From: Oegoconia quadripuncta
Lineage: Eukaryota > Arthropoda > Insecta > Lepidoptera > Autostichidae
Assembly (NCBI GenBank): GCA_949316235.1
Contig: OX438743.1
Coordinates: 37,169,242-37,233,241 of the forward strand
Reading direction: 5' to 3'
DNA: 64,000 nucleotides
How positions within the stretch are numbered: the first letter of the stretch is position 1; each line of letters opens with the position of its first letter. Positions 42,301 through 45,678 of this stretch are shown here, piece by piece. The notes under the pieces were generated by a model that worked only from the letters and a program-made list of their open reading frames with translations, was not told where the DNA came from and ran no database searches. The translations under genes and the position numbers were made by a program.

Positions 42301-45007
42301 CACCGTAGTGGCTGTCGCAGTACAGAGTTACACTCATGTAAAATATTGCGCCGGGAGCCACAGCTCATACGTTATGTTACATTAAAATTAGATTTCTTTC
42401 CTACGACGATTTCGGTGACTTAATTACATTTCACCCATTATCTTGATTAAATTTATGCATCCGACCGTAATTGTTGCTGTCAAAGTTAACTTATCTCTGC
42501 AGGAACAAAGATTAATTTGATCCTACCAACTTTTATTGCTACTCGAGTATCTGCTAAATGAGTTCCAAATAAATGTGACATTTTACACGCTTTCATTAAA
42601 TTTATTGGAAATATATTGTATTATAAAATTTATAAGCGGTTAAGATAACATTAGCGAAGATAAGAGAAGTTAAGCAACGTCAGGCCATGCCCCATAACCC
42701 GCCCCCTGGAACCGCAATTTCATTGTGGCCTATACCCTTTTTAATACGCTCTTATTAGCTTCACTTGTAACTAACAATGTAATCAAATCTTGAAAATTAA
42801 TTTAAACTTACCTCTACAGCACACAATAACTGACATTTTAGAATTTTTATTCCTGTAATACAGTAGTATTACAGGAATAAAAATAGTAAAAAAAAAGTAT
42901 AGTAATACTATTCTGTTCTGTATTACTAATTGTTATCGTTGTGCAATGTGCTTAGAGGCAAATAAACAAATTATCTATCAAATTATATATCTATCTCTAA
43001 TTGTCGTGTCGAAATGAAACTTTGTAAGTATATGTAATTCTGATGACAATACTATAATATGGTATCTTGGAGGTGATGTGATGATGGGGCCAGGAGGTGG
43101 ATGGTGAAACTCTTCACTGGCTTCTACTAAACCCTTCGAGTTTGGGCTCATATGATTTTGACGAGTCCAATATATTACACTTGGTGTCGACGAACTGATG
43201 ATGGGACCAGGAGATGGATGGTGGAAATGTAACGTGTTTTTTTACTTTTTTTAACTACATATTTTTAAAGCGAGGGAGCTGTACCCGTGAGAACGTACAA
43301 TAGTGGGAACGTAAGGCTGTTGTGTGTTAACCGCCGATTGTCTAAAGGGTTCGATCCCCGGTAGGGGTAAAAAAGTTTGCATGATGAATACGAACATTAT
43401 CATGAGACATGGATGTTTATAAATATTTCACAAACAAACACACACATTTATATTTTCTCTCGTTTAGGTATTCTGTTCTTTTTTGAAGTTAGATTATTTC
43501 CACTTTTATATGTACAATTACAAGGTTGTATTTTGTATACCAAAAAGCCGATACATTCCAATTAGCATATATTTTGGATCATTGCGAATTCAGTTACTGT
43601 TAAGTTTCCTCTTGAATGGTGTTTATCATTCCTTAATTACATAAAATAATTAAACAAACAATATAACTCCATATTTTTATGACCGGACTTTTTATATACG
43701 AGTACGTGCTTCTGACTAAACTAATTTGAAGTTTCAGGTACACAATAAATAACCTTGTATATATTTTTAATCATGTGTCGATACTATATCATTATTACTA
43801 CCTGCGACACCTAGAGGAAGTTCCTAGCGATCTGAAAAAACAGTTTATTTTCCTAGTTCAGATGTGAGTCTCTCACAAGTGAAATAGTATAATTCGACCT
43901 GAATTTTGTAATAATGTAATATATTTTTATTAGATAATTACTCACCTTGTATGAGAAACAATGACGATCATTTATTTATTATGTAAGTCTACCCGTTATG
44001 TGGCATCCATAACAATTCTTAAATTTATTTATTATTAAGCGAAAAAGGATATTTTTCTGAATACATGCAAATAACTTGTCATGTAGAATATTTTTACATC
44101 GAACCTAAATATCACTACGTTAATACTACATGAACAATGTCTTTTCCTAAATGTAATTAAGGGTTAGCTTCGTACTTATATGTACGATATTATTGTTAAA
44201 ACTGTGTATAAAGATATCTAAGTTGAACCATTAATTAAAAGAATTCAATGAATATGGTACACATTTTGGTGTACTTTGGTTGGTGGTAAGGCATTTTAAA
44301 TGTCCGCCTGGCTAGCAACCACCATCTTATATAAATCTGCCGTCAAGCAGCAATGTTATAATAGCATTGTTGTGTTCCGGTTGTCAGAGATAAGATAGCC
44401 AGTCCCCCAAATGTGTTGGGGTTTCCGGGTCAGTACGCTTCCACCTTCGACCTCATCTTCACTTAACATCAGGTGTGATTGAGGTCAAGTACGAACCCGT
44501 CGTGCATGAAAAAATTTTTTTTATACCAATAAAATGAAAGTTATACTAAAGGACGAAAACGTCATCCAGGCCTCCCGTTTGGGGTATGGAGCCACTTGCC
44601 GCGTTACCTCGCTGAACAGCTAGACTAAGACGTTGAGCAAGGTATGCGCTAGGCCGTAGATCACACGAGGCCAGAACCAATCTAGTTGAGAGATCGTGGA
44701 TAAAGTACATAGATGAAACACAAAAAATGGAGTCAATTTACTAACCTGAACTGATCTCTCGCATTGAGCGTCTCCTGTTTAATGGACAATATAACAGGCC
44801 CCAGGTCCTCGTCATTCGTGAAGTAGTTCCAGTGTTCTGTGCCGTAGAAGTATTTCTCATAGGTCTCTTGCTCCACTGACGTGAGCTCGAAGCCACCTGA
44901 TCTCTCCCATTGTTCTTCGATCGCTGTCTTCTTCTTTGGCGTGCTGCCTCCATTGTCACTACTGTCTTCAGCAGCTTCATCCAGCGACCCTGATCTTCTA
45001 TTGCGAT
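2800..45007 (-). CDS. Rap/Ran-GAP + BTB/POZ + BACK domain protein (serine-enriched protein / gprs-like), 12 joined exons
   Basis: Twelve minus-strand exons (45007-44746, 21354-21174, 9187-9043, 8569-8312, 7907-7778, 7173-7010, 6263-6032, 5645-5484, 4794-4643, 4241-4129, 3951-3769, 3315-2800) join in one 832-codon frame. All introns are AG/GT and all phases match. The order is an N-terminal GAP region (residues about 50-147), the catalytic RapGAP core (about 148-380, asparagine thumb in KRHIGNDIV near residue 252), a BTB fold (about 425-650) interrupted by a Lys/Glu-rich insert, and BACK (about 660-770). RapGAP domains stimulate GTP hydrolysis by Rap-type small GTPases. BTB-BACK proteins commonly act as adaptors. 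The BTB-BACK half matches my memory of arthropod 'serine-enriched protein'; that name is from memory, not a search. The 5' end is incomplete because the first exon starts in phase 1. One gene is inferred from phase continuity; two overlapping transcripts are possible. Confidence 0.9.
3769..3951 (-). CDS. RapGAP-BTB gene exon: BTB C-terminal half
   Basis: The acceptor is CTCTTTCAG and the donor GAAGTG/GTGAGT; exactly 61 codons. It encodes [40 protein letters not shown] and CFHHAKQFL. This is the canonical BTB ending ('....F..LL.YLYTG......V..LL.AA..Y....L...C'). Confidence 0.95.
4129..4241 (-). CDS. RapGAP-BTB gene exon: BTB insert, Lys/Glu-rich
   Basis: The acceptor is TTTTTATTTGTTCCAG and the donor ACAGAG/GTAAAC; 37 codons. 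It starts with [10 protein letters not shown] and continues [19 protein letters not shown]. It carries the charged end of the insert before the fold resumes at [11 protein letters not shown] in the next exon. Confidence 0.88.
4643..4794 (-). CDS. RapGAP-BTB gene exon: BTB insert, basic segment
   Basis: The acceptor is AAATTTCAG and the donor TTCAA/GTATGC. It reads [28 protein letters not shown] and [13 protein letters not shown]. The [10 protein letters not shown] stretch (Ser-Pro followed by basic residues) looks like a phosphorylation-prone loop; this is inference. The frame continues past the donor to a stop at about 4600, so the splice is required. The end phase gives Asn with the next exon. 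Confidence 0.88.
5018..5286 (-). mobile_element. tRNA-derived SINE, family A
   Basis: The minus strand starts GACGACCTGTTCGGTGTAGT (A-box-like), has a B-box-like CGCGGGATCGAATCCCGC, then a body ending CACACAGCGCCA inverted, and an A/T-rich (ATTT)n tail. Same family as 12270, 25487, 34800, 35748 and 51229. Confidence 0.85.
5484..5645 (-). CDS. RapGAP-BTB gene exon: BTB helix and insert
   Basis: The acceptor is TGATTACAG and the donor CACCCAG/GTAAAT. It encodes [14 protein letters not shown], continuing the BTB helix (compare S.VF..ML.G), then a Pro-rich stretch with [13 protein letters not shown]. It starts the long insert that splits the BTB fold. Confidence 0.9.
6032..6263 (-). CDS. RapGAP-BTB gene exon: linker and BTB strands 1-2
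   Basis: The acceptor is TTCTTTCCAG and the donor AGCAG/GTAATG. It encodes [20 protein letters not shown], an acidic segment, then [10 protein letters not shown] and [14 protein letters not shown], the opening strands and helix of a BTB/POZ fold. An internal ATG (in GHMRPSS) could start a BTB-only isoform; no promoter evidence was sought. Confidence 0.9.
6476..6585 (-). mobile_element. LINE tail fragment (NIPNIRTKRF family)
   Basis: A T run (6479-6494), then AAACTGGATTCGCGTTTGGC, CTCACCTGATGGAAAGTGAC and GATGTAGCCGAAGATGTATC, identical in layout to 54450-54540. It lies in the intron between the exons at 7010 and 6263. Confidence 0.78.
7010..7173 (-). CDS. RapGAP-BTB gene exon: end of RapGAP and linker
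   Basis: The acceptor is TTGTGTTTTAG and the donor AGAAGAG/GTAAAA. It encodes [20 protein letters not shown] and the [12 protein letters not shown] helix that closes Rap1GAP-type domains, then a Pro/Arg linker. The last base G joins GG of the next exon. This is the junction that fuses the GAP half to the BTB half. Confidence 0.9.
7290..7628 (-). mobile_element. tRNA-derived SINE, family C, full length
   Basis: Read on the minus strand: ACCGCCTCCGTGGCTCAATG, B-box region GGTCGCGGGATCGATCCC, a conserved core (CCGGTTGTCAGAGATAAGAT and so on), ending CAGGTGTGATTGAGGTCAAG and an A-rich tail. This is the commonest repeat in the window, in an intron of the RapGAP-BTB gene. Confidence 0.87.
7778..7907 (-). 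CDS. RapGAP-BTB gene exon: RapGAP C-lobe
   Basis: The acceptor is GAAATTACAG and the donor TTCAG/GTAGGT; 42 codons with two bases over at each end. It encodes [16 protein letters not shown] and FDKGPMF, equivalent to the Rap1GAP strand 'YKVSVT.RD.VP.FGP' and the 'F.KGP.F..FLLTK' lead-in. The terminal AG plus the next exon's G make the Arg of FREWLLTK. Confidence 0.92.
8312..8569 (-). CDS. RapGAP-BTB gene exon: catalytic RapGAP segment
   Basis: The acceptor is TTCTTTCCAG and the donor TTTTAG/GTAAGT. It contains [38 protein letters not shown] and the end of the core ([10 protein letters not shown]). KRHIGNDIV carries the asparagine that serves as the catalytic thumb in Rap1GAP in place of an arginine finger. 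The residue is present, so GAP activity is plausible. Confidence 0.95.
9043..9187 (-). CDS. RapGAP-BTB gene exon: RapGAP core start
   Basis: The acceptor is TTGTTTCAG and the donor GGG/GTAAGA. It encodes [17 protein letters not shown] and [16 protein letters not shown], which align motif for motif with the start of the Rap/Ran-GAP fold ('GV.Y...GQ.TEEE...N....P.F..FL..LG.KV.L.G'). It enters in phase 0 and leaves in phase 1. Confidence 0.92.
9333..9640 (+). mobile_element. RTE LINE 3' end
   Basis: Plus strand, with stops: [15 protein letters not shown], then [10 protein letters not shown] and the [14 protein letters not shown] region in shifted frames. It ends with AGCAGTGGACGTCCTGTGGC and (GATGAT)n. 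Confidence 0.8.
10789..10827. repeat. perfect hairpin, 17-bp arms, 5-nt loop
   Basis: AGAAATAAGCAGAACCT, loop GTTGT, then the exact reverse complement. Confidence 0.95.
10901..11100 (+). mobile_element. SINE family D, 5'-truncated
   Basis: Body from TGTGCATTTATCCGACCGTT through CATCGTGAGGAAACCTGAAT to CTGCAGTGGGATGTTTACGG and GATGATGATGA. Confidence 0.82.
11474..11570. repeat. interspersed repeat shared with 59572-59672
   Basis: GCTCATTCGCTTGGACGAAT, TACAACTATCCCATTCTCAC and GATATCATGCTACGGGGGTT match ATTCGCTTGGACGAAATATA and so on at 59572. No class is recognised. Confidence 0.55.
12270..12545 (+). mobile_element. tRNA-derived SINE, family A, full length
   Basis: Head GACGACCTGTTTGGTGTAGT, B box GGGTTCGAATCCCGCTAG, body with CTAGATGGCGCTGTGTGTAT, and tail (TTTA)n. 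The best complete copy of family A in the window. Confidence 0.88.
12608..12712 (-). mobile_element. SINE family C, 3' fragment
   Basis: Only the tail third (GATGAGGTCGAAGGTGGAAG on the plus strand) joined to unrelated DNA. Confidence 0.75.
12965..13250 (-). mobile_element. possible LINE C-terminal relic
   Basis: The minus strand reads [20 protein letters not shown] followed by a helical, Leu-rich stretch. It resembles the cysteine-bearing tails of Jockey/R1-type LINEs. Isolated and short, so only tentative. Confidence 0.4.
14580..14822 (+). mobile_element. RTE LINE 3' end
   Basis: Encodes [35 protein letters not shown] and [15 protein letters not shown], then a stop and a GATATGATGACGAT tail. 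Confidence 0.83.
15541..16072 (+). mobile_element. non-autonomous element, family F, carrying a nested GC-rich retroposon
   Basis: Left end AACTAGCTTTCCAACCGCGG, right end AACTTTCGCATTTATAATAT then TAGT; the interior includes CATACGTTTCGCCGTGATTG. Other copies lie at 21455, 47578, 53720 and 55260. The nested insert 15674-15959 is flanked by AGGGTATAT on both sides. Confidence 0.8.
15674..15959 (+). mobile_element. GC-rich retroposon with poly(A) tail and 9-bp target duplication
   Basis: Bounded by AGGGTATAT at 15665-15673 and 15960-15968 and ending CCCCGCG plus an A-rich tail. Its interior (GTGAGGCACGACAGCG, GGTCGCCGCGGGGTTTTAGT, CGTCCCCCAGGCGAGCGG) recurs at 23877-23973 and, reversed, at 26004-26326. 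Unclassified; it could be a SINE or a 5'-truncated LINE 3' end. Confidence 0.82.
16317..16366. repeat. perfect hairpin, 23-bp arms, 4-nt loop
   Basis: The left arm begins CTACTCTAGCCCATACCGTA and the loop is ATAC. No mismatch in the arms. Confidence 0.96.
16368..16560 (-). mobile_element. RTE LINE 3' end, decayed
   Basis: CATCATCATATCATAGATTT, CCTGCATCCAGCAGCATGCC and GCCCACTTCCATTTCAACTT are the reverse of the RTE tail. A perfect hairpin precedes it at 16317-16366. Confidence 0.72.
16645..16975 (-). mobile_element. SINE family C, full length
   Basis: Near-identical to 7290-7628 through the core. The tRNA-like end reads GAGCCACGGCGGCGGT on the plus strand. Confidence 0.87.
17000..20330. other. 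intron stretch without recognisable gene or repeat
   Basis: Part of the 12-kb intron between the exons at 21174 and 9187. Short open frames (18184, 18939, 19012) have no motif, splice context or coding composition that I can support. Confidence 0.5.
20338..20578 (+). mobile_element. LINE 3' end (NIPNIRTKRF family), decayed
   Basis: TTCGGACTACTAGGCGTGGG, TCTTCCGGCGTCAGTCTTTC, AAGAGCAGAGCGAATAGGCA and TTGTGGTCAAACACCTATAT: same tail as 48335, with deletions. Confidence 0.75.
21174..21354 (-). CDS. RapGAP-BTB gene exon: central GAP N-lobe
   Basis: The acceptor is TTTGCTCCAG and the donor GACCAG/GTATAA; 60 codons plus one leading base. It encodes [15 protein letters not shown] and then a segment ending PEELLKLDQ. 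It corresponds to the Rap1GAP segment between the 'RT..TYHD.IP' block and the 'VGV.Y' strand. It is an isolated GC-rich island between two long repeat-filled introns, and its phase fits both neighbours exactly. Confidence 0.88.
21455..21640 (+). mobile_element. family F element, decayed
   Basis: ACCAGCGATTTCGCCTACGC, AGCGGGACTGCTCAATTTAT and AGGGAAAAAGTATCGTAATT. The right end is lost into the LINE fragment at 21640. Confidence 0.6.
21640..21837 (+). mobile_element. LINE C-terminal fragment
   Basis: In frame: [48 protein letters not shown]. This 'R...LWN.LP..VFP..YD...FKKR...FL' pattern is typical of LINE C-termini, in a different family from 48335. It lies 290 bp upstream of the 21354 exon. 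Confidence 0.75.
22571..22804. repeat. 119-bp tandem duplication
   Basis: The unit beginning GCGTACCTATTTACAACTTA at 22571 is repeated at 22690, with about ten differences (for example CACTATACGAACAG versus CACTGTACAAGCAG). Confidence 0.92.
22840..23130. repeat. inverted pair of a short repeat (family H)
   Basis: 22840-22912 (GGGTGAAATTTAATTCGTAT to GATTACGAACAACTTCC) is the diverged reverse complement of 23053-23130 (GGAAAGTTGTTCGTAATCAA to GATCCTGTATA). A third copy lies at 63370-63455. Confidence 0.65.
23820..24245. repeat. left arm of a large inverted duplication
   Basis: Runs from GCCTGTAAGGGAAAAGTCGA to TTATTTACGACCGAAGTAAA. It is complementary to 25759-26390 in the same order. It carries a GC-rich retroposon copy (23877-23973) flanked by AGGTACCTCGATACA at 23862-23876 and 23974-23988. 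Confidence 0.85.
24388..24980 (-). mobile_element. RTE-clade LINE, 3' part
   Basis: The minus-strand frame (about 165 codons, stop at 24477) has [56 protein letters not shown] and [18 protein letters not shown], the C-terminus of RTE-type reverse transcriptases. The usual 3' trailer (CAGGAGGCCTGG-like, inverted) follows at 24396-24476. The catalytic RT part is missing. Confidence 0.85.
25487..25755 (+). mobile_element. tRNA-derived SINE, family A
   Basis: Same head, B box and CTAGATGGCGCTGTGTGTAT end as the copy at 12270, with an 8-nt or so loss near the B box. It lies in the spacer of the 24/26-kb inverted duplication. Confidence 0.85.
25759..26390. repeat. right arm of a large inverted duplication
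   Basis: Reverse-complement counterpart of 23820-24245, from TTTACTTCGGTCGGAAATAA to TTGTCCCTTACAGGTAGTA. It carries a longer, differently deleted copy of the same GC-rich retroposon (26004-26326) at the equivalent site. Confidence 0.85.
26735..26850 (-). mobile_element. RTE LINE tail fragment
   Basis: ATCACTGCTGAAAGTAGGTT, AGTTGGAAGCTGCCTGCAT and CCTTCCCGCGCACTTTATC are the degraded reverse of the RTE 3' end. Confidence 0.6.
27966..28031 (+). mobile_element. SINE family C, tail fragment
   Basis: TTCATCTTCACTTATCATCA, GGTGTGATTGAGGTCAAG and GTGCATAAAAAAAAG, in the tail-right orientation. Confidence 0.75.
28885..29100. repeat. interspersed repeat of unknown class
   Basis: GGGACTCAGCAGATTTGCTG and TTTTCAGTCCCCCC are repeated in reverse at 58840-58920 (GGGGGGACTGAAAACCAGCA, GCTGAGTCCCGACCC). 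The flanking (AAAT)n suggests a retroposon tail. Confidence 0.55.
29480..29518 (-). mobile_element. SINE family B, left part split by DIRS insertion
   Basis: Ends AACTAAGCAAAGCTT directly against the DIRS left terminus, and continues at 34418 as ATACTATGAATACTAGATAA. The 47863 copy has the same sequence uninterrupted (GCAAAGCTTGTACTATGGAT). Confidence 0.75.
29537..29690 (+). repeat. DIRS left inverted terminal repeat
   Basis: Begins CGACGTCTGAAATCCATT and is the reverse complement of 34223-34376. Unique end sequence 29519-29536 lies outside it and is represented in the internal complementary region. Confidence 0.92.
29839..31131 (+). CDS. DIRS ORF1, gag-like protein
   Basis: 430 codons starting at the first ATG ([10 protein letters not shown]); an upstream in-frame GTG is not needed. 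Residues about 1-110 are extremely Arg/Ser-rich (runs such as [12 protein letters not shown]), likely a nucleic-acid-binding tail. The middle is an ordinary globular region, and the C-terminus is Lys-rich ([14 protein letters not shown]). I see no CCHC zinc knuckle. The position ahead of RT is the ORF1 position in DIRS elements. The RT frame is open from 30911 and overlaps the last 220 nt in the +1 frame. Confidence 0.8.
   Translation: MANDKPSEAPAPTDRGEVSSRVRGSRVRDVSREAPATDGDAPGTRPRARKRRRSHASTSSTSTASDSDRSQRKRVRRARQRPRRPRRSTSSSSSDGTASSLDRRFEVLSQQLVSQIFNMVRNTVEVRSTDGTADTEFLRPPSAPQINFSNISNLSVTLKDPVVPKALESRVNKLREHQHFDKDDWKAVRYVETQKKYVAYPSFVELKINEELASFIDDNHSFINWPQMERSFAALSNAFIAQNESVNSSLQTLLDWTSTNNEPLTTNSLYIKMKEIFDNQSQYKGVSQDVLQIICGKRSECIEARRRAILKSVGAKYIRQAIDNIPPSAEYLFNPTLLSEYIVKIGGIDKLKQAFTINTNPRADLDIQPSTSKADSFLSISDRSKSAKKSQFPAKNKPFRGKNKGGRKSQKQDKDKAHFSKNKKYTTSRK
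31145..33010 (+). CDS. DIRS reverse transcriptase - RNase H - methyltransferase-like polyprotein
   Basis: Frame +2 is open from 30911 to TAG at 33008-33010, with homology from about 31145 ([12 protein letters not shown]). RT motifs are [42 protein letters not shown] and the catalytic YLDD. RNase H follows with [19 protein letters not shown] and [12 protein letters not shown], closing at [14 protein letters not shown]-terminal block (VDLFAS, then WVFPPPNLM, then [11 protein letters not shown]) resembles the Dam-like methyltransferase domain of DIRS elements, although the usual Asn-Pro-Pro motif reads FPPP. There is no ATG near the homology start, so expression by +1 frameshift from ORF1 or by reinitiation is inferred. 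Confidence 0.9.
   Translation, partial: SGGCLKNYSDIWERLHAPPIILKLITNARIPFYKKPPLIWPLNDVMQKFQTTVSRRMTMQVVQMKKLGVLEPAAPTPSYISPMFVIKKSSGEDRPIFNLKGLNKYVYPKPFRLFSHLQMHTFLQPGDWMTKLDLHNAYNHVPICRSHRRFLRVSYQGELLQMTCLPFGLASAPIMFASITNWVAELLRSKGIRLVVYLDDYCLVHQCPQELSRQTDIAIDTLINLGWNVNLQKSVTTPIRTMEFLGVEWDTQANCKSLPQGKVTDLRQALRHYLAVGSWTLKQAQRLLGKLNFAAFVTRRGRLHCRHMQRHCQLLSKRPRLAMPLLQEVRTEMEWWLQNVHIASLIHQPQRPVNYLTTDASDVGWGAQINDMKLTGNWKDHQNVWHCNIKEMFAVIAAIAANSQILRSSTILLQSDNRTVIAHIKREGGTKSLSLLNLTCQLLELVDELDVILLPQYLPGRYNTNADHLSRGRPTPEWHLRPLATAQIFETWGTPVVDLFASDQAHVVPNYVSLDINDSNALFQNAFSRLWDFQLAWVFPPPNLMPQVLQHLNSALGRFIIIAPRWKKPFWMVDLKARSLDRPILLKNLAANLVDMTTGRPPPRIQDLEIQAWLVSGGKVC
33004..33972 (+). CDS. DIRS tyrosine recombinase (integrase)
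   Basis: 322 codons from an ATG that overlaps the RT stop as ATGTTAG. The N-terminal core-binding part ([28 protein letters not shown]) is followed by the catalytic domain. This has the first Arg in [15 protein letters not shown], the second-Arg box as [12 protein letters not shown] (Gly where many recombinases have His), [12 protein letters not shown] with the candidate nucleophile Tyr, and a Ser-rich tail. Tyrosine recombinases of DIRS elements insert circular DNA without target duplication. The same frame stays open upstream to 31132, but nothing recognisable is encoded there. Confidence 0.92.
   Translation: MLDDWTDEEMLLLQGAWRKSTLNTYVPIWNKWLTWCSQSGINRFSPSPINVAKYLASLHLKEGLAYRTILLHKSVISSVCEPRCKDKISQNSIVKHILKAISLAKPIPAKAPIWDARLLIEYLNSCQPKLDNLYDVSKRAALLLLLTSGRRVHDLTLLRCDPEHLVDNDTCILLHPVFGSKTDKSNYQQSSWKLLSGANRNIDVVFWLRQLLLLSKNRREEKQLTELFISCRGDLKPASSTLIGGWIRNSLKEAGITASPGSTRSAVSSLNWLEKYPINDILSRANWQHENTFLKFYQRSIQSSNDGNCQSRSLSSFFEVVD
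34089..34187. repeat. DIRS internal complementary region
   Basis: Positions 34089-34130 are complementary to the left terminus and 34131-34187 to the right terminus, abutting at CATAATAT/TGGAG. In DIRS elements this region is thought to template the joined ends of the circular DNA intermediate. Confidence 0.9.
34223..34376 (-). repeat. DIRS right inverted terminal repeat
   Basis: Reverse complement of 29537-29690. The remaining right end, 34377-34417, differs from the left end and is copied in the internal complementary region. Confidence 0.92.
34418..34527 (-). mobile_element. SINE family B, right part split by DIRS insertion
   Basis: Starts ATACTATGAATACTAGATAA at the DIRS right terminus and runs to the tRNA-like head CATCGGTCGTC. 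The middle is internally deleted relative to 47863-48076. Confidence 0.78.
34800..34962 (+). mobile_element. tRNA-derived SINE, family A, 5'-truncated
   Basis: Body and tail only, from TTATCGATGTTTTTCATTTT to CTAGATGGCGCTGTGTG and (ATTT)n. The tRNA-like head is missing. Confidence 0.8.
35410..35495 (+). mobile_element. LINE tail with (ATGT)n end
   Basis: GATCGTAGCAAGTGGAAGTC, GTGGTCTCTGCCTACTCCTA and GCGTGACTTTATGTATATAT. Same tail at 49050 and, reversed, at 51572. Confidence 0.7.
35748..36005 (-). mobile_element. tRNA-derived SINE, family A
   Basis: Reverse-orientation copy. Tail side AAATAAATATCTTTGGACAT, head side ACCAAACAGGTCGTC. Part of the segment between head and B box is deleted. 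Confidence 0.83.
36795..37036 (+). mobile_element. family G repeat
   Basis: GTTGCGACAGGACTGAACTG, ACCGATTGGGTAATCCTAAT and GATACCCACGGGAAGAGGC. The reverse copy at 41975-42330 shares the same order. Contains a perfect hairpin at 36903-36939. Class unknown. Confidence 0.65.
36903..36939. repeat. perfect hairpin, 16-bp arms, 5-nt loop
   Basis: GTCCGAAATGTGCAGA, loop GCATT, then the exact reverse complement, inside the family G repeat. Confidence 0.95.
37165..37437 (+). mobile_element. tRNA-derived SINE, family D
   Basis: Head GGCGGCTGAGCGGTTACAAC (A-box-like) and B box GGTCCGGGTTCGATTCG 40 bp on. The body has CATCGTGGGGAAACCTGCAT, and the end CAGTGGGAAGTTTACGGGCT is followed by GATGATG. Confidence 0.85.
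37450..41480. other. intron stretch, mostly unrecognised
   Basis: Apart from a 70-bp RTE tail at 38262, I see no gene or repeat family. Part of the 23-kb intron. Confidence 0.5.
38262..38335 (+). mobile_element. RTE LINE tail fragment
   Basis: GGAGAAGCTTATGTCCAGCA, GTGGACTTCTATAATCTGAT and AACGATGATGAG: the last 70 bp. Confidence 0.65.
41485..41690 (-). mobile_element. RTE LINE 3' end
   Basis: Reverse: GATGTCCACTGCTAAACATA, ACCGGTTGGAAGCAGCCTGC, CATCGTCCGTCCGCCTTGCG, CCGGTGCGTGGTCTCCACTC. Confidence 0.78.
41975..42330 (-). mobile_element. family G repeat with internal minisatellite
   Basis: CTGGTCTCTTCCCGTGGGTA, TTCAACGGCCTTGAGCACAG and ACGTTAGGATCACCCAAACA, then several degenerate copies of a CGCAGTTCAGTCCTGT unit at 42160-42320. 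Confidence 0.65.
42657..42690 (+). repeat. possible 5S-derived fragment
   Basis: AGAGAAGTTAAGCAACGTCA is very close to a 5S rRNA box, but the downstream GGATGGGTGACC is absent. It may be a relic of the 5S-derived SINE family. Confidence 0.35.
42844..42883. repeat. perfect hairpin, 18-bp arms, 4-nt loop
   Basis: TTTTTATTCCTGTAATAC, loop AGTA, then the exact reverse complement. Confidence 0.95.
43325..43440 (+). mobile_element. degenerate SINE related to family B
   Basis: GGTTCGATCCCCGGTAGGGG (B-box-like), then TTTGCATGATGAATACGAAC and ATGGATGTTTATAAATATTT. It matches the family-B body, but the head and tail are eroded. Confidence 0.55.
44277..44518 (+). mobile_element. SINE family C, 5'-truncated
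   Basis: Runs from GGTTGGTGGTAAGGCATTTT through the CCGGTTGTCAGAGATAAGAT core to GTGCATGAAAAAA. It lies 230 bp downstream of the 44746 exon donor. Confidence 0.85.
44746..45007 (-). CDS. RapGAP-BTB gene exon: acidic linker and start of GAP region
   Basis: The acceptor is TTTTTTTGTACAG and the donor AG/GTTAGT, with phase 1 in and phase 2 out. It encodes a Ser/Asp-rich linker, then [14 protein letters not shown] and [12 protein letters not shown], the conserved segment N-terminal to Rap1GAP-type catalytic domains ('...Y...F.GKEH.NY....LG...S.K'). The next exon lies 23 kb away, across an intron full of transposons. Confidence 0.88.
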
Positions 45008-45133
45008 CTGTACAAAAAAAATCGGATTTAGATTCTAGGAATTTTCTTTCTATCCCTAAGTCATACAATAGGATCTCATTAGTCTCTTTAGTTAGATAAT
45101 TACGTCGAAATTGATAACCTGATTTGTATAACG

Positions 45134-45275
45134 TTTGGCTTAAGGGTATACTGATGGGCGTATATCATGTAGTAGTACGAAAATAACATATTACAATGGC
45201 AATCTATCTGATCTAAAACACATTAGGTTACCATCTAACAACATATCTATACAACTGTTAACATAGACCTCTCCC
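45134..45275 (+). repeat. duplicated segment A, first copy
   Basis: 142 bp, TTTGGCTTAAGGGTATACTG to CATAGACCTCTCCC, repeated at 45774-45915 with about ten differences. It starts 127 bp upstream of the 45007 exon. Confidence 0.9.
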
Positions 45276-45341
45276 AGCTATAATTTAACAGGGGGGCGCA
45301 ATACCAATGATGGTGTTGCGCCCCCCTGTTAAATTATAGCT
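45276..45341. repeat. perfect hairpin, 26-bp arms, 14-nt loop
   Basis: The left arm begins AGCTATAATTTAACAGGGGG. It sits exactly at the left edge of the 403-bp insertion. Confidence 0.95.
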
Positions 45342-45678
45342 GTTTATATTCCTTTAGGTACCTATAATGTGTAGTTTATTTTATGTCTGTTTTCTGGAAT
45401 ATGTTAATTATGTACAATATGTGGAGTCAATTATTTTTTTTATTTGTTTTTTTTATTATTATTCTATGAGCGCCTAACCTCCTACAAAGGTGCCCGCTGA
45501 AAATCAGCGCTGTGGCACAGAATTAATATACTATATGGTTCATTCCACAGCATTATGCTGAGCTGGAACCTATATCAGCATGCATTATTATGTTTTAGTA
45601 TTGTTATCTCAAAATTTTCATGTACATGCCCATTGTAGGCTGAATAAATGTTTTCTTTCTTTCTCTGTTTTCTTTCCC
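45276..45678 (+). mobile_element. 403-bp insertion splitting a duplicated segment
   Basis: In the second copy of the duplication, segment A runs straight into segment B (CTCTCCCATAGATTTCC). In the first copy this insert separates them. It starts with a perfect 26-bp-arm hairpin and ends TGAATAAATGTTTTCTTTCT then pyrimidines. Class unknown; CCC at both edges may be a short duplication. Confidence 0.7.
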
